A DNA stretch of 64,000 nt from Ochrobactrum sp. Q0168 (GCF_016427605.1 NZ_JAELXQ010000002.1:310001-374000), one strand, 5' to 3'. Positions 52,981 to 63,505 are shown, numbered from the stretch's first letter. Numbers and translations: made by a program. The notes: generated by a model from the sequence alone, not told the origin.

Positions 52981-54414
52981 TCAAGCCAATGTATAGGCTG
53001 TCTTGACCGTCGTGTAGAACTCCGCAGCATAGCGGCCCTGCTCGCGCGGACCGTAGCTCGACCCCTTGCGCCCGCCGAACGGCACGTGGAAATCGACGCC
53101 GGCGGTCGGCAGATTGACCATCACCATGCCCGCTTCCGAATTGCGCTTGAAATGGGTCGCATATTTCAGGCTCGTCGTGCAGATGCCCGACGACAGGCCG
53201 AAATTGGTATCGTTGGCGGTGGCAAGCGCTTCCTCGTAATCCTTGACCCGGATGACCGAAGCGACGGGCCCAAAAATTTCCTCACGGCTGATGCGCATCT
53301 GGTTGGTTGCCTCGGTGAAGAGGGCTGGCTGGAGATAGAAGCCCGGCGTTTCGCGGTTGAGGCGTTCGCCGCCAAAGGCAAGCTTCGCGCCTTCCTTGCG
53401 GCCAAGCTCGATATAATCCATGTCCTGCTGAAGCTGGCTTTCATCCACGACCGGACCAATATGCGTGCCCTGCTTCAAAGCGTTGTCGACCACGACGCCC
53501 TTCAGCCTTTCGATGGCGGCGGCGACGAACTTGTCGTGGATGCCTTCCGTCACGATGATGCGCGAGGATGCGGTGCAGCGCTGGCCGGTCGAGAAGAAGG
53601 CCGAATTGACCACGGATTCGACCGCGACATTGAGATCGGCATCGTCCAGAACGACAACCGGGTTCTTGCCGCCCATTTCCAGCTGGAAGCGACGGTTGTG
53701 TTCGATGGAGGCTGCGGCAACGCGCTTGCCCGTGCCGGTCGAGCCGGTGAAGGTCACGGCATTGACGTCGGCGCTGTCCAGAATGGTCTGGCCGACCACC
53801 GAACCCTTGCCCATGACGAGGTTGAGAACGCCCTTCGGCAGTCCGGCGCGATGCAGGATATCGACAATCGCCCAGGAGCAGCCCGGCACGAGGTCAGCTG
53901 GCTTGAAGACGATGGTGTTGCCGTAGCAAAGTGCCGGCGCAATCTTCCATGCCGGAATGGCGATTGGAAAATTCCACGGCGTGATGATGCCGACGACGCC
54001 AACAGCCTCACGGGTGATTTCAACGCCGATGCCCGGACGCGCCGAAGGCAGCGTTTCACCGGCGAGGCGAAGGCACTCGCCCGCGAAGAAATCGAAAATC
54101 TGGCTGGCGCGGATGGTTTCACCAATGCCTTCGGCCAGTGTCTTACCCTCTTCGCGCGACAGCAGACGGCCAAGCTCGTCCTTGCGCGCCAGAATTTCGT
54201 CGGAAGCCTTACGCAAAATGGCGTGGCGCTCCAGAATGCCGGAACGCGACCAGCCGGGGAAAGCAGCCTTCGCAGCTGCAATCGCAGCCTTGGTGTCTTC
54301 GGCCGTTGCGCGGGCATAGGTGCCCACCACATCATTGGTGTCGGATGGATTGATGTTGGCAGTGCCGTCACCGCCAACCCACTCGCCAGCAATCAGATTC
54401 TGATGAATTGTCAT
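52981..54414 (-). CDS. Aldehyde dehydrogenase, probable alpha-ketoglutarate semialdehyde dehydrogenase
   Basis: 477 residues. NAD(P)-dependent ALDH. Seen: PWNFPIAIPAWKIAPALCYG, TGSTGTGKRVAAA, the general base Glu in LEMGGKNPVVVLDD and nucleophile Cys in FFSTGQRCTASSRI. The length and TAGVDFHVPFGGRKGSSYGP tail resemble the group oxidising 2,5-dioxopentanoate to 2-oxoglutarate in pentose and sugar-acid breakdown. Substrate is inferred. Single gene, convergent with the thi operon. Confidence 0.85.
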   Translation of the reverse strand: MTIHQNLIAGEWVGGDGTANINPSDTNDVVGTYARATAEDTKAAIAAAKAAFPGWSRSGILERHAILRKASDEILARKDELGRLLSREEGKTLAEGIGETIRASQIFDFFAGECLRLAGETLPSARPGIGVEITREAVGVVGIITPWNFPIAIPAWKIAPALCYGNTIVFKPADLVPGCSWAIVDILHRAGLPKGVLNLVMGKGSVVGQTILDSADVNAVTFTGSTGTGKRVAAASIEHNRRFQLEMGGKNPVVVLDDADLNVAVESVVNSAFFSTGQRCTASSRIIVTEGIHDKFVAAAIERLKGVVVDNALKQGTHIGPVVDESQLQQDMDYIELGRKEGAKLAFGGERLNRETPGFYLQPALFTEATNQMRISREEIFGPVASVIRVKDYEEALATANDTNFGLSSGICTTSLKYATHFKRNSEAGMVMVNLPTAGVDFHVPFGGRKGSSYGPREQGRYAAEFYTTVKTAYTLA

Positions 54415-54639
54415 ATGAACTCTCTCCCGGTATCAGCCGTCCGGCTCTGATATATCTCACTTTCATTCGCTTATCGAACCAGCGAATGCAAGGTTGCAAC
54501 GGGCTTTTAGCAGAAAATGTGAAAAGTATTACTTTTAAAATTCAGAAATTCGCACTCTTGCAAAATTGCCACACCCGTTGCCTTGCAGACCAGAAATTGC
54601 ATTTTTGGCCTTGGCAAAGGATTTTGCTCATTTATTGTG

Positions 54640-54845
54640 CAATCATCTGAAACACTGGCAAGAGGTATGAGATGCGTGTCCATTACCCATTCCCAATGGT
54701 GCCCAGTGTTTTCGCGGGCGCTTCCAACCGCTAGGTCCGCGGCCCACCTGGCAGGCTGACCTGTCCGCTCCTTCGGAGCATCTTTCCAAACCATCGCTGT
54801 TCGCGGTTCCTCCGGGAGCCGTCTGTTTTGTTTTCTCAATCAAGG
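54640..54845 (+). ncRNA. Candidate structured RNA or leader with terminator before ABC exporter
   Basis: Gene-free but hairpin-rich, in a 464-bp gap. AAACACTGG (about 54650) pairs with CCAGTGTTT (about 54703). Inside lies CCATT/AATGG; then CAGG-CTGA-CCTG, GCTCC-TTC-GGAGC, and finally GGTTCC-TCCG-GGAGCC followed by GTCTGTTTTGTTTTC. The last hairpin plus T-rich tail looks like an intrinsic terminator ending 34 bp before the exporter start. It could be an attenuator or riboswitch for that gene, or a separate small RNA. It does not match the riboswitch classes I can recall, nor SRP or RNase P RNA. Confidence 0.4.
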
Positions 54846-54878
54846 GCCAGTTTCTGCGCGCGAGCACAGGCTGGTAAT

Positions 54879-56687
54879 ATGGATATGACTCGGTTTCGTC
54901 TCGATTTCCGGGGGCCTGCGTTCCGCAATGTCCTCGGCTACACTTTCAGCCATTGGCGAAGTCAGCCCCTGCGGCTGGCGCTGATGATAATCGGCATGCT
55001 GCTTGCAACAGCCGCAGATGTTTTGACGCCGCTCTATTCGGGGCGGCTGGTCGATGCGCTTTCGCTCGGCAATAATGGTGCATGGGATGCCGCCATTCAG
55101 GCGCTCGTCGTGCTGCTTGCGCTGGGCGCGCTGGCGCTGATCACGCGTCAGCTCACCTTCTATGTCATCACCGACTTCACCTTGAAGATCATGGGCGACA
55201 TGGCGGCCAGTTCGTTCCACAAGTTGCAGCGGTTTTCGACCGACTGGCACGCCAATGCCTTTGCCGGATCGACGGTCCGCAAGGTTTCGCGCGCCATGTG
55301 GGCGCTCGATCTGCTCAATGACACGCTGATCATCGCCCTTTTGCCATCCCTGCTGATGCTGCTTGGCTCGGTTGCGCTTTTGTCGTGGTACTGGCCCCTG
55401 ATGGGCTTGCTGGTTGCCATCGGCTCGGTCCTGTTCATCGTCTGCACGATTGTGATTTCGCTCGGCTTTGTTGCGCCTGCTGCAACATTGGCGAATAGCT
55501 GGGACACGCGCATGGGCGGCGCTCTGGCCGATGCCATCTCCTGCAATGCCGTCGTAAAGGCTTTCGGCGCGGAAGGCCGCGAAGACATTCGTCTTTCCAA
55601 GGTCGTTACCAAGTGGCGCAGTCGCACGCGCCGCACCTGGCTGATCGGCACGCTGAACGGCTTCATTCAGGGCGCGAACCTTCTGGTCATGCGCGGTGTT
55701 GTCATTGCCTTTGCGCTCTATCTCTGGAGCAAGGGACAGGCGACCGCTGGCGACATCACCTTCGTGCTGACGGCTTTCTTCATGCTGCAGGGCTATCTGC
55801 GCGATGTCGGCATGCACATCCGCAACCTGCAACGATCAGTCAACGACATGGAGGAACTGGTCGAGATCGAAGCCCAGCCCTACGGCATTGCCGACAAGCC
55901 CGGCGCTCCGGCCATCAAGATCGGTGCTGGCGAGATCACCTTCGATCACGTCACCTTCCATTACGGCAACCATGAAGACGCGCTTTACCGCGACTTCTCG
56001 GTCAAGATCGATGCGGGCGAGCGGGTTGGTCTTGTCGGCCATTCCGGCTCCGGCAAGACCACCTTCGTGAAACTGATCCAGCGGCTTTACGACGTCACTG
56101 ACGGCGCCATCCGCATTGACGGCCAGAACATCGCCGAGGTGACGCAGGCGTCGCTGCGGTCGCAGATCGCCATCGTGCAGCAGGAACCGATCCTGTTTCA
56201 CCGCACGCTGGCCGAGAACATCGCCTATGCCCGCCCCGGCGCGACACAAGCCGAGATTGAGGAAGCGGCACGCCTTGCCAGCGCGCATGATTTCATCACC
56301 CGGCTGCCGAAGGGCTATGCGACACTGGTCGGCGAACGCGGCGTGAAACTGTCGGGCGGCGAACGCCAGCGTGTGGCCATCGCACGCGCGTTTCTGGCCA
56401 ATGCGCCGGTTCTGATCCTGGATGAGGCAACGTCCAGCCTCGACTCGGAATCGGAAGTGCTGATACAGCAGGCGATGGAACGGCTGATGGTCGGGCGCAC
56501 CACGCTCGTCATCGCTCACCGGCTTTCAACGGTGCGCGCGCTCGACAGGCTGCTGGTCTTCGACAAGGGCCGCATCATCGAGGAAGGCGACCATGATGCG
56601 CTGATCCGCAAGCCGGACGGCATCTATCGCCGTCTGTTCGAACGGCAGGCGCTGGAGCTGACCAAGGGGCTCGAGGACGTCCTCTAA
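54879..56687 (+). CDS. ABC exporter, fused membrane and ATPase domains (MsbA/ABCB type)
   Basis: 602 residues from MDMTRFRLDFRGPAFRNVLG; 17 open codons upstream lie in the terminator-like hairpin tail and were excluded. Six-helix export domain (about 30-320) then ATPase: Walker A GHSGSGKTT, Q-loop VQQEPILFH, signature LSGGERQRVAIARA, Walker B VLILDEATSSLD, switch His IAHRLSTVR. Half transporter that should work as a homodimer, since no partner lies beside it. Substrate unknown. Confidence 0.92.
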   Translation: MDMTRFRLDFRGPAFRNVLGYTFSHWRSQPLRLALMIIGMLLATAADVLTPLYSGRLVDALSLGNNGAWDAAIQALVVLLALGALALITRQLTFYVITDFTLKIMGDMAASSFHKLQRFSTDWHANAFAGSTVRKVSRAMWALDLLNDTLIIALLPSLLMLLGSVALLSWYWPLMGLLVAIGSVLFIVCTIVISLGFVAPAATLANSWDTRMGGALADAISCNAVVKAFGAEGREDIRLSKVVTKWRSRTRRTWLIGTLNGFIQGANLLVMRGVVIAFALYLWSKGQATAGDITFVLTAFFMLQGYLRDVGMHIRNLQRSVNDMEELVEIEAQPYGIADKPGAPAIKIGAGEITFDHVTFHYGNHEDALYRDFSVKIDAGERVGLVGHSGSGKTTFVKLIQRLYDVTDGAIRIDGQNIAEVTQASLRSQIAIVQQEPILFHRTLAENIAYARPGATQAEIEEAARLASAHDFITRLPKGYATLVGERGVKLSGGERQRVAIARAFLANAPVLILDEATSSLDSESEVLIQQAMERLMVGRTTLVIAHRLSTVRALDRLLVFDKGRIIEEGDHDALIRKPDGIYRRLFERQALELTKGLEDVL

Positions 56688-56692
56688 GGCTC

Positions 56693-56815
56693 GAATATTC
56701 AGGCTCTAGCGGCCTGCAAATGACGCTTTTCTGCGCTTCCGGTGCTCATGTACCTTTAAGTACATTGCGCTCCGGTTCTCGAAAACCATCATTTTCGGCA
56801 CGCTATAACCAGAAT
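56693..56815. repeat. Bru-RS-like dispersed repeat (copy 1)
   Basis: Includes GCGGCCTGCAAATGACGCTT, TGCGCTTCCGGTGCTCATGT, ACCTTTAAGTACATTGCGCT and CCGGTTCTCGAAAACCATCA. It is the inverse-complement form of the copy at 61865-61982. The centre GTACCTTTAAGTAC is palindromic. Resembles the Bru-RS palindromic repeats described in Brucella; identity recalled, not checked. Confidence 0.7.
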
Positions 56816-56834
56816 ACTTTCACTGCATAAAGAG

Positions 56835-56866
56835 TAGGGCCGGAATCACTTTCGGCCCTATTTTTA
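56835..56866 (+). terminator. Intrinsic terminator after ABC exporter
   Basis: TAGGGCCG, a 10-nt loop, CGGCCCTA then TTTTTATT, about 150 bp past the exporter stop and beyond the repeat. Confidence 0.8.
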
Positions 56867-56998
56867 TTGAGCTTTTTCTATTCATTGTGCGTTCAGTTCA
56901 CGTCCGGTATCACCCGCCACTCAACCGTGGCTTGACATTTCCATGACAGAAATGTGACACGAAATTTCTCATATTTAGAAATAGTAGCGAGTTAAGAC

Positions 56999-58906
56999 AT
57001 GTCTGGAGTAGTGGAAAACGCGGGCGAACGTCGCTGGAGCGATGCGGCCATTTTCGGCGCTTCGCATGTCTCCTGGCCGGTGCGTGTTGTCGGGGTCGCA
57101 CTTGCGTCCGTCGTGTTGTCCGTTCTTCTGGTCTTCGCCGTAGAATGGATTTTTCGCGGTTCCTTTGCCGAAACGATTGCGTTTTTCCGCACCCCGCACA
57201 AGCCTGCCTGGACCACGGTTGCCTTCTTTGTGGTGGTGCTGACCGCCAGCGACGCGCTCTTCGGGCGCGTCCATTACGGGCTTTTCGTGGTCGGACCGCT
57301 GGCGCTGATCGCCGCCGCCACCGCGCGCGAGAAAAGCCTTTATCTCGGCGATCCGCTCTATCCGAGTGATTTTCTCTATGCCCGCCAGATCGTCGATCTG
57401 CTGCCGCTTCTGGTGCGCGAGCGCCCGTGGAGCGCTGTCGGCATCGCCCTTCTCCTGATCGCCAGCGCCGCACTGCTGATTGCCGCCAGCCTTTTCTGGT
57501 GGCGTCGTTTCGATCGTATTCCCTGGAAAGGTCGTGCGCTTCGTCTGGCCTTCGCGCTGCCGCTGTTGGCATGGTTCGCCTTTATTTCCGACTATTCCAG
57601 CTTTTCGCTGGCGCGCGACCGCCTGCGCGTTCTCCCTATCATGTGGGACCAGAAGGAAAATTACGCGCATAACGGTTTCACTATGGCCTTCATTTTGAAT
57701 GTGCCGATGGCGACCGTCTTTGCGCCGGAAGGCTATTCGCCGGAAGCCATTGCCGCGATTGAGCCGCCCGCGCAGCTCATCCCGGCAGCGCTTGAGACAG
57801 CCAAGCCCGATGTGATCATGATCATGAGCGAGTCGTTCTGGGACCCGACCCGCCTGCCGGGTGTGGCTTTCAGCGCCGATCCGATCCCGACCGTGCGCGC
57901 GGAACAATCCGGCTATGTATTCTCGCCGGAATTCGGCGGCATGACCGCCAATGTCGAGTTTGAAGCCCTGACCGGCTTTTCCAAGGCATTCCTGCCTTCG
58001 GGCAGCATTCCCTACCAGCAATATATTCGCCGCCCGCTGCCTTCGCTTGCAAGCTTCTTCAAGGAACAGGGCTATGCAACGCGGGCGATCCATCCCTATC
58101 GCCAGTGGTTCTGGAACCGCGGTTCCGTCTATGAAAATATGGGCTTCGACAAGTTCATGTCGGAAGAAAACATGCCGCCGTTGGAAAAGCGCGGCACGCT
58201 TGCCTCGGACGATGCGCTGACCACCGAGATCATTCGCGAGGCGGATGCGCAAGAAGATCCGTTTTTCTTCTTCGCCGTTTCGCTGCAAGGCCATGGCCCC
58301 TATGAGGCGAACCGCTATCCGGACTCCAAGCTAGATGTGCAGACCGACGCCAGCGAAGCTGTGCGCCAGTCGATCCGCAGCTATTCGCAAGGTGCAATGG
58401 ATGCCGATGCCAGCCTCGCCCGTCTGATGGATTGGGCGTCGAAGCGCGAACGCGAAACCATTCTTGTCTTCTTCGGCGATCATCTGCCGCCGCTTGGCCC
58501 CGTCTATACCGAAACCGGCTTCATGCAGGCTCGTGTTGCAAGCCGCATCGCGCCTGCCGCCGACATGCTTCTCCAGCATGAAACACCGCTGGTGCTGTGG
58601 TCGAACAAGCGCGGCGCGGAACGCGGCACAGGCACCATCAGCCCGGCATTCCTGCCGATGCAGATACTCGAAATGGCCGGGATGCAGCACCCCTATTACA
58701 CGGGCTTCCTGCGCCAGCTGCACGACCAATATCGCGTTGTTGATGCACATGCCGTGTTCGACGGCGATGAAAATGCCGAAGAAGGCTGGCAGCAGCGCCC
58801 GCCATTCGCGCCGCTCCTGCGCGACTATCAGATGCTGCAGTATGACATGATCTTCGGCAGCCTCTATGCGCGCGACCGATTCTTCCCGGCCCCCTCGGAA
58901 AGCTGA
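56999..58906 (+). CDS. LtaS/OpgB-like membrane phosphoglycerol transferase (sulfatase fold)
   Basis: 635 residues. About five N-terminal membrane helices (30-215), then a periplasmic sulfatase-like domain. Catalytic elements: IIMSESFWDPTRL (metal-binding Glu), the nucleophile Thr in GGMTANVEFEALTGFS and metal-binding VFFGDHLPPLG. Such enzymes transfer phosphoglycerol from phosphatidylglycerol; in Rhizobiales they decorate periplasmic cyclic glucans (CgmB in Sinorhizobium, OpgB in E. coli). Gram-negative setting makes lipoteichoic acid synthesis impossible. Glucan modification is the best guess but other acceptors, including lipid A or phosphoethanolamine chemistry, remain possible. Confidence 0.87.
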   Translation: MSGVVENAGERRWSDAAIFGASHVSWPVRVVGVALASVVLSVLLVFAVEWIFRGSFAETIAFFRTPHKPAWTTVAFFVVVLTASDALFGRVHYGLFVVGPLALIAAATAREKSLYLGDPLYPSDFLYARQIVDLLPLLVRERPWSAVGIALLLIASAALLIAASLFWWRRFDRIPWKGRALRLAFALPLLAWFAFISDYSSFSLARDRLRVLPIMWDQKENYAHNGFTMAFILNVPMATVFAPEGYSPEAIAAIEPPAQLIPAALETAKPDVIMIMSESFWDPTRLPGVAFSADPIPTVRAEQSGYVFSPEFGGMTANVEFEALTGFSKAFLPSGSIPYQQYIRRPLPSLASFFKEQGYATRAIHPYRQWFWNRGSVYENMGFDKFMSEENMPPLEKRGTLASDDALTTEIIREADAQEDPFFFFAVSLQGHGPYEANRYPDSKLDVQTDASEAVRQSIRSYSQGAMDADASLARLMDWASKRERETILVFFGDHLPPLGPVYTETGFMQARVASRIAPAADMLLQHETPLVLWSNKRGAERGTGTISPAFLPMQILEMAGMQHPYYTGFLRQLHDQYRVVDAHAVFDGDENAEEGWQQRPPFAPLLRDYQMLQYDMIFGSLYARDRFFPAPSES

Positions 58907-58915
58907 TCGCGGTGC

Positions 58916-59938
58916 TTATTCCGGGGCCTTGCCGGCAGACTGGCGAATGATCAGCTTGTAGTCGATCTTTCGGGCCTTCGAGGTCTGGCCGTTCTCGATA
59001 TGGTTCAACAGCATATCGGCTGCGCCCCGGGTCATTTCGAATATCGGCTGGCGAACCGTGGTGATCTGCGGCGAGACCATGCTGGCAATCGAACTGTCGT
59101 CGAAACCAACCACGGTGATATCGCCCGGCACCGACAGTTTGTGATCATGCGCCATCTGCACAACCGCCGCCGCCATATCGTCATTGGAGGCGAAGATTGC
59201 CGTCGGGCGATTTTCCAGCGACAAGAGTTTCTTTCCCGCCACAAGGCCGCTGGCAAAGCTGAAGCCGCCTTGCGCTTCATAATCGGGATTGTGCTCGATC
59301 CCCGCCGCTTCCAGCGCCCGACGATAACCGGCCACCCGCAATTCGGCGGAGCGGTGGGTCAGGTCGCCGATGATGATGGCGATCTTCCGGTGCCCGAGCT
59401 TCAGAAGATACTGCATCAAATCGACGGTTGCCGCCTCATCGTCGATAAAAACACTATCGGTCGGATGCACATTGACATCGCCCGCCACGCGCGCAAAAGG
59501 CATGGCGGAAGCTGAAAGCTCCTGCAAGATTTCCGGATCGTCCGACATGGGCGGCGTCACAATGATGCCATCCAGCCCCGATGCATGGGCGGTTTCGATC
59601 AGCGCGCCGCGAATATCGGCGCGGTTCTCGACCGGGAAGATCAGCAGGCGATAGCGCGTGCCGCGCAGGCGCTCCAGCGCGCCCATCTGCAATTCGGTCA
59701 CGTAGCTGGAACTGGGGTTTTCGAAGAAAAGACCGATCAGATGCGAGCGGCGCTCCACCAGATTGCGCGCCGCCGCATTGGGCCGATAGCGCAGCTCCTG
59801 CCCCACTTCGCGCACCTTTTCGCGGATTGCCTCGCGCACATTCGGTTCGTCGTTATAAACGCGTGAAACGGTCTTGATCGACACGCCCGCCAGACGCGCC
59901 ACATCATGTATCGTCGCTCTTTTGCCCGTTGCAGCCAT
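58916..59938 (-). CDS. LacI-family transcriptional regulator
   Basis: 340 residues. N-terminal HTH TIHDVARLAGVSIKTVSRVY (residues 9-28) with hinge RPNAAARNL, then a periplasmic-binding-like effector domain (LIGLFFENPSSSYVTELQMG, SVFIDDEAATVDLMQYLLKLGHRKIAII, TAIFASNDDMAAAV). Stands alone: convergent with the phosphoglycerol transferase gene and separated from DUF779 by a repeat, so its targets are probably elsewhere. Confidence 0.92.
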   Translation of the reverse strand: MAATGKRATIHDVARLAGVSIKTVSRVYNDEPNVREAIREKVREVGQELRYRPNAAARNLVERRSHLIGLFFENPSSSYVTELQMGALERLRGTRYRLLIFPVENRADIRGALIETAHASGLDGIIVTPPMSDDPEILQELSASAMPFARVAGDVNVHPTDSVFIDDEAATVDLMQYLLKLGHRKIAIIIGDLTHRSAELRVAGYRRALEAAGIEHNPDYEAQGGFSFASGLVAGKKLLSLENRPTAIFASNDDMAAAVVQMAHDHKLSVPGDITVVGFDDSSIASMVSPQITTVRQPIFEMTRGAADMLLNHIENGQTSKARKIDYKLIIRQSAGKAPE

Positions 59939-59978
59939 ATGGAATCGTCTTCCTCCCCGAAGAGCCTGCTTTTATTTT

Positions 59979-60025
59979 ACGCACATCTGATCCGAAAACC
60001 GTTTCACACTTTTCGGGATGTGCTT
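59979..60025. repeat. Rhizobiales-type palindromic repeat
   Basis: ACGCACATCTGATCCGAAAA then CCGTTTCACACTTTTCGGGA and TGTGCTT. Clean copy of the element also seen at 11551-11643 and 13060-13109. Confidence 0.75.
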
Positions 60026-60066
60026 TTGGATATCTTGTTCGTCGGATAACGAAAAGGCCAAAGCTT

Positions 60067-60441
60067 TCAGGGAATGGAACATATGCGGGATCGCGTCAGA
60101 AAACGCACTTCGCGCCCGTTATCGAGCGAGAACATGCCCCCGCGTCCCGGAACAACATCGATGATGAGTTCGGTGTGCTTCCAAGCTTCATATTGCGGGC
60201 CGCTGATATAAACCGGCGCGCCGCCAATCTCACCCAGTTTGACATCCGTATCGCCAATGACGAATTCGCCTTGCGGATAGCACATTGGTGAAGAACCATC
60301 GCAGCAGCCGCCCGACTGATGGAACATGATCGGCCCATATTCGGCTTGTAATTCACGAATAAGCTTGAGAGCGTCGGGCGTGGCGCTGACCTGCCCCTTG
60401 CCATTGTCCTGCTCGCCCCTTTGCGGGTTTTCCTGCAACAT
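60067..60441 (-). CDS. DUF779 family protein
   Basis: 124 residues. Family of unknown function usually encoded beside aldehyde dehydrogenases of the AcoD/ExaC kind. The conserved HQSGGCCDGSSPMCYPQGEF core with its CC pair suggests metal or redox chemistry, and GGAPVYISGPQYEAWKHTEL with VVPGRGGMFSLDNGREVRF completes the family pattern. Here it follows adhP by 75 bp and lies in the same direction as the ALDH gene 1.5 kb upstream. Confidence 0.87.
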   Translation of the reverse strand: MLQENPQRGEQDNGKGQVSATPDALKLIRELQAEYGPIMFHQSGGCCDGSSPMCYPQGEFVIGDTDVKLGEIGGAPVYISGPQYEAWKHTELIIDVVPGRGGMFSLDNGREVRFLTRSRICSIP

Positions 60442-60516
60442 TGTCTCCTCCCTCGCATGAGAACGGGCGAAAACAGGTCCGCCCGCTCAAATCGTGTAAA
60501 GTCTATCCTGCACGCT

Positions 60517-61551
60517 TTACTGCGTCAGATCCATCACGACGCGGCCTTCGATGTTGCCCCTGCGCATGTCATCGAAGATGGAGTTGATATCTTCCAGTTT
60601 CTCGGTGCGGATGGTCGCCTTGACCTTGCCATCGGCGGCGAAGTCGAGCGATTCCTGCAAATCAAGCCGGGTGCCGACGATGGACCCGCGCACGGTGACG
60701 CCGTTCAGCACCATGTTGAAGATCGACAGCGGGAAATCGCCCGGCGGCAGGCCGTTCAGCGACACCGTGCCGCCCCGCGCCACCATGCCGAGCGCCTGTT
60801 CAAAGGCGATGGGCGATACCGCCGTCACTAGCACGCCCTGCGCGCCACCGTCGGTTTCCTTCTTAATATAGGCTGCCGGATCGTTGTTGGTCTTGGCATT
60901 GACGGTCACCGTCGCACCAAGCTTGCGGGCAAGGTCGAGTTTCTTGTCGTCGATATCGACGGCTGCAACGTTGAGCCCCATGGCCTTGGCATATTGCACC
61001 GCCATATGGCCGAGACCGCCGACGCCGGAGATCACCACCCAGTCGCCCGGCTTGGTGTCGGTCACCTTGAGGCCTTTATAGACCGTGACACCGGCACAAA
61101 GCACCGGGGCAATCTCGTTGAACTCGATATTCTTCGGCAAATGGCCGACGAAATTCGGATCGGCTACCACATATTGCCCGAAGCCGCCATTGACCGAATA
61201 GCCGGTATTGAGCTGCTCTTCGCACAGTGTTTCCCAGCCGCCGAGGCAATGGCGGCAATGGCCGCAGGCCGTATAAAGCCATGGCACGCCGACGCGGTCG
61301 CCTTCCTTCACATGCTTGACGCCCGCACCAACAGCAGACACGAAACCCACGCCTTCATGCCCAGGGATAAAGGGCGGATTGGGCTTCACCGGCCAGTCGC
61401 CTTCGGCGGCATGAAGATCGGTGTGGCAGACGCCGGAAGCCTGAATGGCAACCTGTATCTGTCCCGGTCCCGGTTCAGGTATCGGCACTTCATCGATTGT
61501 CAACGGCTTGCCGAAAGCCCTTACCACTGCCGCTTTCATTGTCTTGGCCAT
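60517..61551 (-). CDS. adhP: Zinc-dependent alcohol dehydrogenase (AdhP type)
   Basis: 344 residues from MAKTMKAAVVRAFGKPLTID. Oxidises ethanol and other primary alcohols with NAD. Catalytic zinc ligands in ASGVCHTDLHAAEGDWP and GHEGVGFV, structural zinc in CGHCRHCLGGWETLC, coenzyme motif SGVGGLGHMAVQYAKAMG and acidic VDIDDKK for NAD. The 67-codon upstream frame is unlike the family. Product aldehyde would be used by the ALDH encoded next. Confidence 0.93.
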   Translation of the reverse strand: MAKTMKAAVVRAFGKPLTIDEVPIPEPGPGQIQVAIQASGVCHTDLHAAEGDWPVKPNPPFIPGHEGVGFVSAVGAGVKHVKEGDRVGVPWLYTACGHCRHCLGGWETLCEEQLNTGYSVNGGFGQYVVADPNFVGHLPKNIEFNEIAPVLCAGVTVYKGLKVTDTKPGDWVVISGVGGLGHMAVQYAKAMGLNVAAVDIDDKKLDLARKLGATVTVNAKTNNDPAAYIKKETDGGAQGVLVTAVSPIAFEQALGMVARGGTVSLNGLPPGDFPLSIFNMVLNGVTVRGSIVGTRLDLQESLDFAADGKVKATIRTEKLEDINSIFDDMRRGNIEGRVVMDLTQ

Positions 61552-61987
61552 GAAGTCTCTCCTTCGGTATCGAATTGAGTTTCTTTCAAGCTGTTTCCCG
61601 AGACGGGACGGAAGAAATGTAGTCGGGAATATGGTGCACCCTGTTGCCGCGTCCAGCCAACCGCGTGACGGGCGGTAAGGGTCGCCCGGGCATTTTCGCC
61701 CAGGCCCCTTCGTCAGTCCCCTTGGGAGGGTGAACCGATACCGTTCTTCCAACGCTATACTAATATGGAAGAAGCAAATGCTCTTTGATTAGACGCAATG
61801 CGGAGACATTATTCTCCGCATTGCAGCTCGCCCAGCGACGAGGACAAGGGGTGATTAGATTCTGGCTATGGCGTGCCGAAAATGGTGTTCTTCGAGAACC
61901 GGAGCGGAGCGTACTTAAAGGTACGTGAGCACCGGAAGCGGAGAAGAATGCCGTTTGCAGGCCGCCATAGCCTGAATATAACGCCCC
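61552..61987. other. 436-bp intergenic region between adhP and ALDH
   Basis: No gene seen. Contains a perfect 12-bp inverted repeat GCAATGCGGAGA / TCTCCGCATTGC with a 6-bp loop at 61795-61824. It lacks a T-tract, so it may be an operator or RNA hairpin. A GCCCGGGC / GCCCAGGC hairpin is near 61683-61706 and a Bru-RS-like repeat at 61865-61982. The adhP promoter must lie here. Confidence 0.5.
61865..61982. repeat. Bru-RS-like dispersed repeat (copy 2)
   Basis: Includes GCGTGCCGAAAATGGTGTTC, GAACCGGAGCGGAGCGTACT, TAAAGGTACGTGAGCACCGG and TTTGCAGGCCGCCATAGCCT. Inverse complement of 56693-56815 with few differences. It abuts the ALDH stop. Confidence 0.7.

Positions 61988-63505
<1,518 letters not shown>

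Noticed and set aside
54640..54845. Identification of the hairpin-rich region as 6S, SRP or RNase P RNA
   Set aside because: It lacks the SRP GGAAGG-type loop and the RNase P conserved GAGGAAAGTCC core, and the 6S likeness was limited to generic GC-rich pairing.
56999..58906. Lipoteichoic acid synthase assignment
   Set aside because: All other evidence shows a Gram-negative alphaproteobacterium, which does not make lipoteichoic acid; the fold is shared with glucan phosphoglycerol transferases.
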